From Bacteroidota bacterium (GTDB lineage: Bacteria; Bacteroidota; Bacteroidia; Palsa-948): 38,970 bases of DNA. The DNA lies in assembly GCA_016213435.1 (NCBI GenBank), contig JACRAL010000010.1, positions 1-38,970 of the forward strand. The letters are read 5' to 3'. The notes below the pieces were generated by a model. That model saw nothing but the letters and a program-made list of their open reading frames with translations, was not told the origin of the DNA and made no database searches. This document shows, one piece after another, positions 8,381 to 15,034 of this stretch. The translations under genes were made by a program, and so were the position numbers. Every line of letters starts with the position of its first letter. The first letter of the stretch is position 1.

Positions 8381-8546
8381 ACCTACACAAATAACGTGGA
8401 CTAATTACGGTTTTCGGTAAATGGTATCTTCTCATATTATATCTATTTTTTGTATGAATAAGTTTATTAACAAGCAGGGATTGTATCTGTTGAAATCTTT
8501 TTATGTCGCAACTCGTCTATTTGCGTTACTTTTACATTAAATAGAA

Positions 8547-8577
8547 AAGTCCGACACCGGCAAAGGAAATCGGACTT
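8547..8577 (-). terminator. Minus-strand intrinsic terminator inside the IS
   Basis: AAGTCCGA (8547-8554) pairs with TCGGACTT (8570-8577). Read on the minus strand the stem is followed by TTTTCTATTT. It begins two bases after the stop of the small ORF at 8579-8698. Confidence 0.6.
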
Positions 8578-8578
8578 C

Positions 8579-8698
8579 TCAAAAACGATTTGACGAAGGG
8601 TGCGTTGATTTAGGAGAGTTAGAGTAAGGTTTCAGTCTGCAAAACTGAATATATCTAATGTCCGATACTTTTAACTTCTGAATCTTCCCCTTTGTCAT
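8579..8698 (-). CDS. 39-aa basic ORF or small RNA, divergent from the winged-helix gene
   Basis: The frame starts at ATG 8698 and encodes 39 residues rich in K, R, S and P (MTKGKIQKLKVSDIRYIQFC at the start). A promoter-like TATATTTG box lies immediately upstream (minus strand, 8708-8701) and an intrinsic terminator begins two bases after the stop. With the box so close, transcription should start at or next to the ATG, so the message would be leaderless or the product may be a non-coding RNA of about 150 nt. The two divergent starts (8698 and 8732) are only 33 bases apart, so the winged-helix protein could regulate this transcript. I recognise no family. Confidence 0.4.
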   Translation of the reverse strand: MTKGKIQKLKVSDIRYIQFCRLKPYSNSPKSTHPSSNRF

Positions 8699-8700
8699 TA

Positions 8701-8708
8701 CAAATATA
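8701..8708 (-). promoter_or_regulatory. Candidate -7 box for the minus-strand small transcript
   Basis: Reads TATATTTG on the minus strand, matching the Bacteroidota TAnnTTTG consensus. The nearest TTTG upstream is only 15 bases away, shorter than the usual 19-20. Confidence 0.4.
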
Positions 8709-8731
8709 TAAAAAAATAACACACAAAAACT

Positions 8732-9130
8732 ATGAACACAAAAGAAGAAGTAAATCTATCTAACTTAGAAAAGATATATAAGGACAAAGTCCTTTTCTAT
8801 CAAAATAAACTTGATGCTATAAAAACATTAAGAATACAGGAAGATGAAATGCCTGATAATAAGGTACAGAAAAATCATATTCCAGCTAAGAAGTTCGATC
8901 TTCCCGATGAATATAGCGTTCATTGGGGGCAAGATGATAAAATATTATTTGCTCTTAAAAACATAAAAGAAGGATTTTCAGAAGATGTTGCAAAAGAATT
9001 AGTACGCTTAGATGATAGTTTTGATAAAACAGGATCGGAAAAATTAGCAAGACAAAAACTCTCGAAATTAAAGGGATTGGGATATATAAATCATTCTGCA
9101 ATAGGACGTAGGCATAAGTATAGCATATAA
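8732..9130 (+). CDS. IS passenger: putative winged-helix protein
   Basis: A 132-residue protein inside the IS1595 element. Residues 1-45 are charged and helical, possibly a coiled coil. Residues 69-132 look like a winged helix: helix KILFALKNIKEGFSEDVAKEL, helix KLARQKLSKLKGLGYI, and a basic wing ending in IGRRHKYSI. The layout resembles DNA-binding regulators, with the C-terminal half being the binding domain. I cannot name a family. It is divergent from the small minus-strand transcript and upstream of the transposase, so it might control element expression or be unrelated cargo. Start ATG at 8732 is the only reasonable one and has no Shine-Dalgarno. Confidence 0.65.
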   Translation: MNTKEEVNLSNLEKIYKDKVLFYQNKLDAIKTLRIQEDEMPDNKVQKNHIPAKKFDLPDEYSVHWGQDDKILFALKNIKEGFSEDVAKELVRLDDSFDKTGSEKLARQKLSKLKGLGYINHSAIGRRHKYSI

Positions 9131-9250
9131 AGAAAAACCCCGATTTCGGTCGGGGCTGTGGCGAAGTATCGTAAATAGATGCGGTACACTTGTGGAGAGT
9201 GGGGGTTATTGTTGTCGGATTCATAACCCGATGGCAAACGCCCCTTTCGC
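9131..9250 (-). ncRNA. Candidate small RNA inside the IS, divergent from the transposase
   Basis: On the minus strand a promoter-like TATCTTTG box (9262-9255) predicts a start near 9250. A strong intrinsic terminator follows about 95-110 bases later: CCCCGA and TCGGGG arms around a short loop (9155-9138) followed by TTTTTCTTT. No convincing ORF lies between. The interior contains two mutually exclusive stems: GGGTTAT with ATAACCC (9203-9209 and 9223-9229), and TCGG with CCGA around a TTATGAA-type loop (9215-9231). No -33 element is evident. It could be a regulatory or antisense RNA for the element. I do not recognise a known RNA family. Confidence 0.5.
9138..9155 (-). terminator. Strong minus-strand intrinsic terminator
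   Basis: CCCCGA/TCGGGG stem followed on the minus strand by TTTTTCTTT. In the plus direction it also lies eight bases after the winged-helix stop but lacks a T-run, so it mainly serves minus-strand transcription. Confidence 0.75.
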
Positions 9251-9254
9251 TTTT

Positions 9255-9262
9255 CAAAGATA
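9255..9262 (-). promoter_or_regulatory. Candidate -7 box for the IS small RNA
   Basis: TATCTTTG on the minus strand, a full TAnnTTTG match, about 100 bases upstream of the terminator at 9155-9138. No TTTG at the expected -33 distance. Confidence 0.4.
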
Positions 9263-9303
9263 CACATATTTTCTAATTGATAAATAACGCTCTTTTTGCA
9301 TAG

Positions 9304-9311
9304 TAAATTTG
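9304..9311 (+). promoter_or_regulatory. Candidate -7 box for the transposase
   Basis: TAAATTTG, a full TAnnTTTG match, 79 bases upstream of the transposase ATG and back to back with the small-RNA box at 9255-9262. A -33 TTTG at proper spacing is not seen. Confidence 0.35.
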
Positions 9312-9390
9312 TTAATAACTTTCATAGGTATTTTGTCCTGTTATGTTACTAATATTATTATCTTTACTATATCAATAAAAACAACGCACT

Positions 9391-10308
9391 ATGAAAACTC
9401 AATTTAAAAACCTACTTCAAATCCTCGACTACTTCAAGGACGAAGCAACTTGCAGGGAACTACTGGAACTGCAAAGATGGAATGGAAAACCTACCTGTCC
9501 TCATTGCGGACACGAAAAAGTTTACCGCACGAATAGAGGTTTCAAATGCGCTTCTCCAAAGTGCTACAAAAAGTTTTCTGCTACAACCGGAACGATACTG
9601 GAAAGCTCAAAGCTACCGCTTCGTATATGGTTCGGTGCTATCTACCTGAACACAGCACACAAGAAAGGTATTTCTTCTCATCAGTTAGGTCGTGATTTAG
9701 GAATTAGTCAGCGCACAGCATGGTTTGTTTTACAGCGTGTTCGTGCTATGCTGAAAAATAATAATCCTTCTTTACTCACAGGAACAGTTGAAGTGGATGA
9801 AACATTTGTAGGAGGCAAAGCAAAGAACAAACACGCCAAACAACGCAGAGAAATAAAAGCAACTGGATATGTAAACAAAACTATGGTATTCGGCATCCTT
9901 GATAGGGATGGTAAAACGGTACATAATCAAATCGTTGCAAACGTGGACGGAAACAATTTAAAACCTATCATTAACGAAAAGGTAAAGGAAGGTTCAATCG
10001 TTATGTCGGATGGCTTCGGGGCTTATACTGGATTAAATGCAAACTATCAGCACGAAGTAATCAACCACGCACAAGGCGAATATTATAGGAATGGTTTCCA
10101 TACAAACACTTTAGAGGGATACTGGTCGCAATTAAAGAGAGGTATCTATGGTATTTATCATTCTACAAGCAGAAAGCACCTGCATAGGTATTGTGATGAA
10201 TTTGCATTCCGTTATAATAATAGGCATGTAAGCGACACGGAAAGATTTATTAATGTGCTTACGAAGGTTGCTGATGCAAGACTTACATGGAATCAGTTGA
10301 CAAAATAA
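9391..10308 (+). CDS. IS1595-family (ISXO2-like) transposase
   Basis: A 305-residue transposase. An N-terminal zinc ribbon has C36, C39, C53 and C58 (CPHCG, then CASPKC). A helix-turn-helix-like part follows (SSHQLGRDLGISQRTAW). The RNase H-like catalytic core has VDETFVGG with D136, MSDGFGAY with D207, and HTNTLEGYWSQLKRG with N239 and E242. It ends in the typical FRYNNRHVSDTERF segment. The order and motifs are those of IS1595-family enzymes, which move DNA by a cut-and-paste or copy route and make 8-bp duplications, matching the flanks seen here. The gene appears complete, without frameshift. The downstream 39-aa gene begins 18 bases after its stop and is probably co-transcribed. Confidence 0.93.
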   Translation: MKTQFKNLLQILDYFKDEATCRELLELQRWNGKPTCPHCGHEKVYRTNRGFKCASPKCYKKFSATTGTILESSKLPLRIWFGAIYLNTAHKKGISSHQLGRDLGISQRTAWFVLQRVRAMLKNNNPSLLTGTVEVDETFVGGKAKNKHAKQRREIKATGYVNKTMVFGILDRDGKTVHNQIVANVDGNNLKPIINEKVKEGSIVMSDGFGAYTGLNANYQHEVINHAQGEYYRNGFHTNTLEGYWSQLKRGIYGIYHSTSRKHLHRYCDEFAFRYNNRHVSDTERFINVLTKVADARLTWNQLTK

Positions 10309-10326
10309 AGTTTGTATTTTTACATA

Positions 10327-10446
10327 ATGGCAAAGAAGAAAAAGGTAAAAAAGAAACGAGCGCACAAGTATGAAAAGAAATTAATCATTAAGGGTTCATT
10401 TCTTGACGTGATTAATGCACTTGTGGACGTGGATAAGAAGAAGTGA
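10327..10446 (+). CDS. 39-aa lysine-rich protein co-transcribed with the transposase
   Basis: ATG at 10327 to TGA at 10444-10446. The first half is very basic (MAKKKKVKKKRAHKYEKK) and the second looks folded or binding-competent (LIIKGSFLDVINALVDV). It starts 18 bases after the transposase stop and ends 45 bases before the right inverted repeat. Short basic proteins with a KGSFLDVI-like tail look familiar to me next to Bacteroidota insertion sequences, but I cannot give a family name. A nucleic-acid-binding accessory to transposition is an inference from charge and position. Confidence 0.6.
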   Translation: MAKKKKVKKKRAHKYEKKLIIKGSFLDVINALVDVDKKK

Positions 10447-10491
10447 TTTTTAAAAAGCAATAATCTTGTGCCAGTTTTACTTTACCCTACT

Positions 10492-10516
10492 TTGTCCCAT
10501 TTAGTGATTCGTTGCC
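10492..10516 (-). repeat. Right terminal inverted repeat of the IS1595 element
   Basis: 25 bases ending CGTTGCC, exact reverse complement of the left end, followed directly by the right CTTATAAA target duplication (10517-10524). Confidence 0.95.
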
Positions 10517-10540
10517 CTTATAAAGGGGGACTAAGGGGGA

Positions 10541-11413
10541 TTACATTGCCGTAAGCGACATGTCAAGCGCTTTCACGCTATGAGTCAGCGCACCAACAGA
10601 AATATAATCTGAACCGCAGGAAGCGTATTGGCGAATGTTCTTTTTATTTACGCCACCGGAGATTTCAGTTTCAAATTTTCCATTGATGAGTTGAACTGCC
10701 TTTTTTATTTCAGAAACTGAAAAATTATCTAAAAGAATTCTGGTTATTTTTCCGATTGATAGGATTTCTTTTACTTCTTTCAAATCTCTGGCTTCAATTT
10801 CAATCTGAAGTTTAAGTCGTTTCTTTTTCAGATAATCGTTTGCGGATTCAATGGCATTGGAAATTCCTCCTGCGAAATCTATGTGGTTGTTCTTAATAAG
10901 GATCATATCATACAATCCAAAGCGGTGATTGTATCCTCCGCCAATCTTCACAGCCCATTTCTCTAATCCTCGAACGAGAGGCGTAGTTTTGCGGGTGTCC
11001 AATAATTTTGTTTTGTATGGTTTGCAGAGGTTGACAAATTTATTTGTCATAGTGGCAATGCCGCTCATTCGCTGCAGGCAGTTCAGCACAACTCTTTCTG
11101 CTGTGAGGATGGAACGCGCACTTCCTTCTACAGAAAAAGCAATCTCTCCTTTCTTTATCTGTGAGCCATCATTTTTGTAAACTGTTACTTTTAGATTTTT
11201 GTCAACAATGTGGAATATTCTCTTTGCAAGTTCTGTGCCTGCAAGGATTCCATTTTCCTTTATTATCAGACAGGCTTTATTTCTTGCGGTTGCAGAAATT
11301 GTTGAAAGAGAAGTGTGGTCGCCAGTGCTTATGTCTTCTTTGAGTGCCTGACGAATGAACAGGTCAATATTAAAGTTTTTGTGAAGAAGAGAAAAGGCAG
11401 AAGGTTTATTCAT
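10541..11413 (-). CDS. nadC: Nicotinate-nucleotide pyrophosphorylase (quinolinate phosphoribosyltransferase)
   Basis: A 290-residue enzyme that converts quinolinate and PRPP to nicotinate mononucleotide in de novo NAD synthesis. Family signs are EDISTGDHTS near the N terminus, CLQRMSGIATMT, the substrate-binding LLDTRKTTP (about 136-144), KIGGGYNHRFGLYDMILIKNNH, and ISGGVNKKNIRQYA near the end. Length fits the family. ATG at 11413 overlaps the stop of the upstream DUF4783 gene by 8 bases, suggesting translational coupling; a start at 11425 would add four residues. Its 3' end abuts the restored palindrome hit by the IS1595 element. Confidence 0.94.
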   Translation of the reverse strand: MNKPSAFSLLHKNFNIDLFIRQALKEDISTGDHTSLSTISATARNKACLIIKENGILAGTELAKRIFHIVDKNLKVTVYKNDGSQIKKGEIAFSVEGSARSILTAERVVLNCLQRMSGIATMTNKFVNLCKPYKTKLLDTRKTTPLVRGLEKWAVKIGGGYNHRFGLYDMILIKNNHIDFAGGISNAIESANDYLKKKRLKLQIEIEARDLKEVKEILSIGKITRILLDNFSVSEIKKAVQLINGKFETEISGGVNKKNIRQYASCGSDYISVGALTHSVKALDMSLTAM

Positions 11414-11804
11414 CCTGTGTTTCAAAGCGCATTTGCTGGATTGCTAATCCTGTTTTTTCTTTTTTGAAGAGGAAGTATGTTCTGAATTTTTTACCTGTGG
11501 TGGTTTCGTAAGTTCCGATTGCATACTGGTCTCCGTTTTTAGAAGTTCCTTTGTGGATTACGGAAAATGACTTTATTGGGTTCTTTGAAAAGAAATCTTT
11601 GAGTATAAGTTCTGCCTGAGCTTTGCTGCAAACTTTTTCTATGTTAGGAACTTTAAGGTCAACATTTTCGGAAAAGAATTTTGCAACATTAGAAGCATTG
11701 CCGGTTTTCATGGCAGTTGCAACATCGTCAGTAATATCAAGAAATGATTCTGTCGGAGAATCGCTAAGTGTAAAGAGCAGCAGTATGGTGAGTAAAGTAT
11801 TCAT
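11406..11804 (-). CDS. DUF4783 (NTF2-like) secreted protein
   Basis: A 132-residue protein with a hydrophobic start (MNTLLTILLLFTL) that looks like a short signal peptide or anchor. It then has an NTF2-like fold pattern: DITDDVATAMKTGNASNVAKFFSENVDLKV, AELILKDFFSKNPIKSF, GTYETTTGKKFRTYFLFKK. This corresponds to the DUF4783 family known from Bacteroidota, of unknown function. A start at 11825 would put seven residues before the hydrophobic stretch and is less likely. It overlaps nadC by 8 bases, so the two are one operon. Confidence 0.8.
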   Translation of the reverse strand: MNTLLTILLLFTLSDSPTESFLDITDDVATAMKTGNASNVAKFFSENVDLKVPNIEKVCSKAQAELILKDFFSKNPIKSFSVIHKGTSKNGDQYAIGTYETTTGKKFRTYFLFKKEKTGLAIQQMRFETQDE

Positions 11805-11844
11805 GAATCTTTTTTGTAATAGCAAATATCAAGCCATTTACTAC

Positions 11845-11852
11845 TAACTTTG
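11845..11852 (+). promoter_or_regulatory. Candidate -7 box for rlmH
   Basis: TAACTTTG, a full TAnnTTTG match, 77 bases upstream of the rlmH start in the gap between divergent genes. No clear -33 element. Confidence 0.3.
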
Positions 11853-11863
11853 CTTGATTGGAG

Positions 11864-11871
11864 CAAAATTA
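11864..11871 (-). promoter_or_regulatory. Candidate -7 box for the DUF4783-nadC operon
   Basis: TAATTTTG on the minus strand, a full TAnnTTTG match, 59 bases upstream of the 11804 start; a TTG lies about 16 bases further up. Confidence 0.35.
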
Positions 11872-11929
11872 TACTTTTTTTCTCCTCCAAGCCGGAACTT
11901 TGTTTGGTTTAACTAGCCGATTTTAAATT

Positions 11930-12388
11930 ATGACCATTACACTGATTTGTACGGGAAAGACTTCGGAACAATATGTTTCTGAAGGGATGAAACTTTACCT
12001 TGAGCGGTTAAAACATTATTGCAAGTTTGATTTGATAGAGATTGAATCTGGGAAAGGGGATGAGAGCCAGATCAGGAAAAAGGAGACTGAAAGTATTCTG
12101 ACAAGAGCACGAGAGAAGTATTTTTTGATTCTGCTGGATGAAAAAGGCAAGGAAATGAATTCTATCGGGTTTTCCGACTTAATACGCCATCATCAGAATA
12201 TCTCTACAAAGAATTTTCTTTTTGTGATTGGAGGTGCTTATGGATTTTCGGAAGAAGTATACAAACGTGCAAACTTGAAAATTGCATTATCAAAAATGAC
12301 ATTTCCGCATCAATTGGTCAGAGTAATTTTTCTTGAGCAGCTTTATCGTGCAATGACCATTTTAAAGGGAGAAAAGTATCACCATTGA
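11930..12388 (+). CDS. rlmH: 23S rRNA (pseudouridine1915-N3)-methyltransferase RlmH
   Basis: A 152-residue SPOUT-class methyltransferase that methylates the pseudouridine at position 1915 of helix 69 in the large subunit, using S-adenosylmethionine. Conserved features are the YxxR region (MKLYLERLKHY), LDEKGKEMNS, the GGAYGFS SAM-binding turn at about 101-107, and the C-terminal knot MTFPHQLVRVIFLEQLYRAMTILKGEKYHH-type ending. Length is typical. It converges with galE; their stop codons are two bases apart and a C/G palindrome covers the junction. Confidence 0.96.
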   Translation: MTITLICTGKTSEQYVSEGMKLYLERLKHYCKFDLIEIESGKGDESQIRKKETESILTRAREKYFLILLDEKGKEMNSIGFSDLIRHHQNISTKNFLFVIGGAYGFSEEVYKRANLKIALSKMTFPHQLVRVIFLEQLYRAMTILKGEKYHH

Positions 12389-12438
12389 CCTCAGCCCTCG
12401 CTCTCCTCCCCCTTTGGAGAGGGGATGGGGGAGAGGTG
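12389..12438. repeat. C/G palindrome at the galE 3' end
   Basis: A copy of the dispersed palindrome (CTCCTCCCCC, TTTGG, AGAGGGGATGGGGGAG) lies directly after the rlmH stop. On the minus strand it supplies the last residues of GalE, LSPIPSPKGEESEG, and its stop. Confidence 0.7.
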
Positions 12439-13443
12439 TAATTGCCACTTCCAAGCTGTTTCCATCATTTTCTCAATGTTGTATTTTGGCGTCCAGCCAA
12501 GGATTTTTTTTGCTTTTGAGGAATCGGAATATATTGCTTCCACATCTCCTGATCTTCGCGGAGCGATCTTGTAATTAAGTTTTTTTTCGCTCACTTTTTC
12601 AAATGCCTTAATTGCTTCGAGGACGGTTATGCCATTTCCAGTACCTAAGTTGATGATCTCAAAATTATTTTTGATCTTTCCTTCAAATAACGCCTGAAGA
12701 GCAAGTACGTGTGCGTATGCAATATCCGATACATGAATATAATCGCGTATGCAGCTGCCATCTCTTGTGTCGTAATCGTTCCCAAACACATTGAACTGCC
12801 CTAGTTTTCCAATAGCAGTTTGTGTAATGGAGGGAACAATATTGTCAGGTTTTCCAAGAGGTGCTTCACCGATCAGACCGCTTAGGTGAGCGCCTGCAGG
12901 ATTAAAATATCTGAGGGCGATAGAGTATATATCAGGATTTTTTTTTGAGAACTCTGTAATAATTCTTTCTCCTTCCTGTTTTGTTTCTGCGTATGGAGAT
13001 TGTGCTTTTTGTAGTGGAGATTCTTCATTGACAGGAAGTGTATCAATGTTTCCGTAAACAGAACAGGATGAAGAGAAAATAAAATTCTTTATTCCAAATT
13101 CTTTAATGCAGGCAAGAATGTTTTTAAGCGATTCGTTATTGTTGCGATAATATAATTCAGGATTTGAAACCGATTCCGGGACAGATTTTAGAGCAGCAAA
13201 GTGAATGATCCCCTTGATATCCGCATTTTCTGAAAAGATCGTTTTTATTTTTTTGAAGTCGCATAAATCAAAGTTGTAATTTTTGATTTGTTTTCCCGAA
13301 ATATTTTTTATCCTTTCAAGTGTTAGCGGAGAAGAGCGGAGAAAGCTATCAGCTGAAATTGCATCCCATGAAGTTTTCTCAAGAACTTCCAATATTGTAT
13401 GAGAACCGATATAGCCGGCACCGCCAGTAACAAGTATTTTCAT
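12391..13443 (-). CDS. galE: UDP-glucose 4-epimerase
   Basis: A 350-residue extended SDR enzyme interconverting UDP-glucose and UDP-galactose (or the N-acetyl forms) with bound NAD. The nucleotide-binding GGAGYIG is at 7-13, the catalytic serine region SSSCSVYG at 124-131, and Y151 with K155 in YAETK. RYFNPAGAH and DYDTRDGSCIRDYIHV are classic GalE signatures. The protein should end near ETAWKWQ, about residue 335; the last 14 or so residues are read from a dispersed palindrome. It lies at the end of the polysaccharide locus, three bases after the upstream gene, so it probably supplies UDP-hexose precursors. Confidence 0.95.
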   Translation of the reverse strand: MKILVTGGAGYIGSHTILEVLEKTSWDAISADSFLRSSPLTLERIKNISGKQIKNYNFDLCDFKKIKTIFSENADIKGIIHFAALKSVPESVSNPELYYRNNNESLKNILACIKEFGIKNFIFSSSCSVYGNIDTLPVNEESPLQKAQSPYAETKQEGERIITEFSKKNPDIYSIALRYFNPAGAHLSGLIGEAPLGKPDNIVPSITQTAIGKLGQFNVFGNDYDTRDGSCIRDYIHVSDIAYAHVLALQALFEGKIKNNFEIINLGTGNGITVLEAIKAFEKVSEKKLNYKIAPRRSGDVEAIYSDSSKAKKILGWTPKYNIEKMMETAWKWQLHLSPIPSPKGEESEG

Positions 13444-13445
13444 AT

Positions 13446-14918
13446 TCAGTCGTTAATCATTTCCTGTGTTTGCCTGTATCTTTTCATGCCAATGGAATCC
13501 ATGGGTATATCTTTAAGTAAAGGGATTGAGTCTTTAAAAAGATTATTGAAGATAAACGGAAAAGAGTTTACGGGTGTGATAGTGTTGTAAAGTTTATTTC
13601 TCCATGAATCGGGAACGAGATAGGAATTCAGTATTAAACTTCTTGCATTGTAAACACCGGTCAGCGAATGGCTTTTCATCCATGGTCCATGGTCTGATTG
13701 AACTAGGATAATTGGTTTTATCTTACTGGACAAAAGAACTTCTGTAATGAAATTCTGAATATTTCTATTGACGAATTTCGACTGTTGAACATAGTCGTTT
13801 TTAGGTTCCCACCAATCGTTAATAAGGGGTGGACTTTTTTTAAAATTCCCATCCGCGTCACAAACGTAGGGTGGATGAGGGGAAACAATATGAATGAAAA
13901 CGAATTTCGGACCTTTTATTTTTATTAACTCATAGATGGTTGATAGTTGTTCTTTTAGAATATTGTATTGTGTATATCCGAGCAGATCATCGAGGCGGAA
14001 GATAGTGTATCGGAGCAAAGTCCGTTCAAATTCACTTAAGCTTTTCAGATAGATAGTCTCATCTGCGTAATAATTTTGACGGGTTACAGAATACCCGGAA
14101 TTAATGTGAACGATTTTATACCCATGTTCTTTTAAATATCTGCTCACTTCATTTTTATAAATTAGAGAACTTTTAGTGGGATTTTCTTTTGAAACAGAAT
14201 CAATATACATGTGGTTTAGAGAACTTCCAAGCGATTCGGATGTGACAAGGTAATTTGCCCGGCTTTCAGTGGCAACATAAAACCCATTTTGTTTTAAAAA
14301 CAAGGTGAGCGAATTGTGTGGGTAATTATAAAATTTTTTGAGTGTTTGGTCATTTGCATATCCATCCAGAATGATATAATAAATATCAGGAAAGGTGTCA
14401 TTAATATTATTTTTTATGGAAACAAAATCTTGGTCTTTGATAACCGAGACTGGTTTTGTTATAATACGGTAAGATAGATTTGCTCCGTTGATGAACATAA
14501 TAAACAATACAAAAAAATTAAGTGGCAAGGTGATGGAGCGATAGGAGCGTTTTGCGCGTGAAACCCAAAAGTACAGAAAGGTATAAATTAAAATCAGAAA
14601 TAAAAGAAGATACCTGTGGATATTTGAAAATGGCCATAATCCTTTGTAGAATAAAGATTCGAGCAATTCATAGATTAATCCGTAGGAGAAAACAGGAACC
14701 ATTATCAGTAAGGTGATAAATCCTGCCTTGTGCTGATTTTTTTTGAAGATAAAATAGGTTGCTGTAAAAAACAGAAACGAGATAGATGTACTGAGAAGTA
14801 AACTTCGCAAGGTGTTTTCTAAAAAAATATTCGGATAGTTGTGCACGTAAAGGAAAAATATCAAAGTCGGACATAATAAAAAGGTATAAGCAGGAATTTT
14901 TTTTAAAGCATTTGTCAT
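13446..14918 (-). CDS. Sulfatase-fold (alkaline phosphatase superfamily) membrane protein
   Basis: A 490-residue protein with about five transmembrane segments in residues 10-170, then an extracytoplasmic domain. PDIYYIILDGYAND (around 195) looks like the metal-binding start of a sulfatase or phosphotransferase domain. HIVSPHPPYV and QSDHGPW supply the later metal-binding histidine and aspartate. The layout is like lipoteichoic-acid synthase or phosphoethanolamine transferases, which move a phospho-alcohol from a phospholipid to a glycan. Here it may decorate the polysaccharide or lipid A. The family nucleophile cannot be assigned with certainty. It sits in the locus between galE and an acyltransferase. 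Confidence 0.8.
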   Translation of the reverse strand: MTNALKKIPAYTFLLCPTLIFFLYVHNYPNIFLENTLRSLLLSTSISFLFFTATYFIFKKNQHKAGFITLLIMVPVFSYGLIYELLESLFYKGLWPFSNIHRYLLLFLILIYTFLYFWVSRAKRSYRSITLPLNFFVLFIMFINGANLSYRIITKPVSVIKDQDFVSIKNNINDTFPDIYYIILDGYANDQTLKKFYNYPHNSLTLFLKQNGFYVATESRANYLVTSESLGSSLNHMYIDSVSKENPTKSSLIYKNEVSRYLKEHGYKIVHINSGYSVTRQNYYADETIYLKSLSEFERTLLRYTIFRLDDLLGYTQYNILKEQLSTIYELIKIKGPKFVFIHIVSPHPPYVCDADGNFKKSPPLINDWWEPKNDYVQQSKFVNRNIQNFITEVLLSSKIKPIILVQSDHGPWMKSHSLTGVYNARSLILNSYLVPDSWRNKLYNTITPVNSFPFIFNNLFKDSIPLLKDIPMDSIGMKRYRQTQEMIND

Positions 14919-15034
14919 AATAGTTAAAAATATTTATGGTTCTTCTTTCTTAGCTAAACAAAAGACACATTTCTGTATTTTTTTTCTTTCAGGATGTTAA
15001 TTAGGATTCAATGTTTGCTCAAGTGCATTTGATG

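Larger units (their letters stand above)
8245..10516 (+). mobile_element. Complete IS1595-family element with passenger genes
   Basis: The ends at 8245-8269 and 10492-10516 are perfect 25-bp inverted repeats beginning GGCAACGAATCAC. They are flanked by the direct repeat CTTATAAA at 8237-8244 and 10517-10524. An 8-bp duplication is characteristic of the IS1595 family, and the internal transposase (9391-10308) is of that family. The element is 2272 bp, about twice the size of a simple member, because of extra content: a winged-helix-like gene, two probable minus-strand small transcripts with terminators, a degraded minus-strand fragment, and a 39-aa gene after the transposase. Passenger genes are documented in some IS1595 groups. 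Intact ends, intact transposase and exact duplication suggest recent insertion. Confidence 0.92.

Noticed and set aside
9215-9231. tRNA-like arm (TCGGGTTATGAATCCGA on the minus strand)
   Set aside because: Only one arm is present; no acceptor stem, D-arm or CCA-like end in the right places. Better seen as part of a small RNA.
8955-9257. 100-aa minus-strand ORF
   Set aside because: It is antisense to the winged-helix gene, runs through the terminator stem and has no protein-like character.
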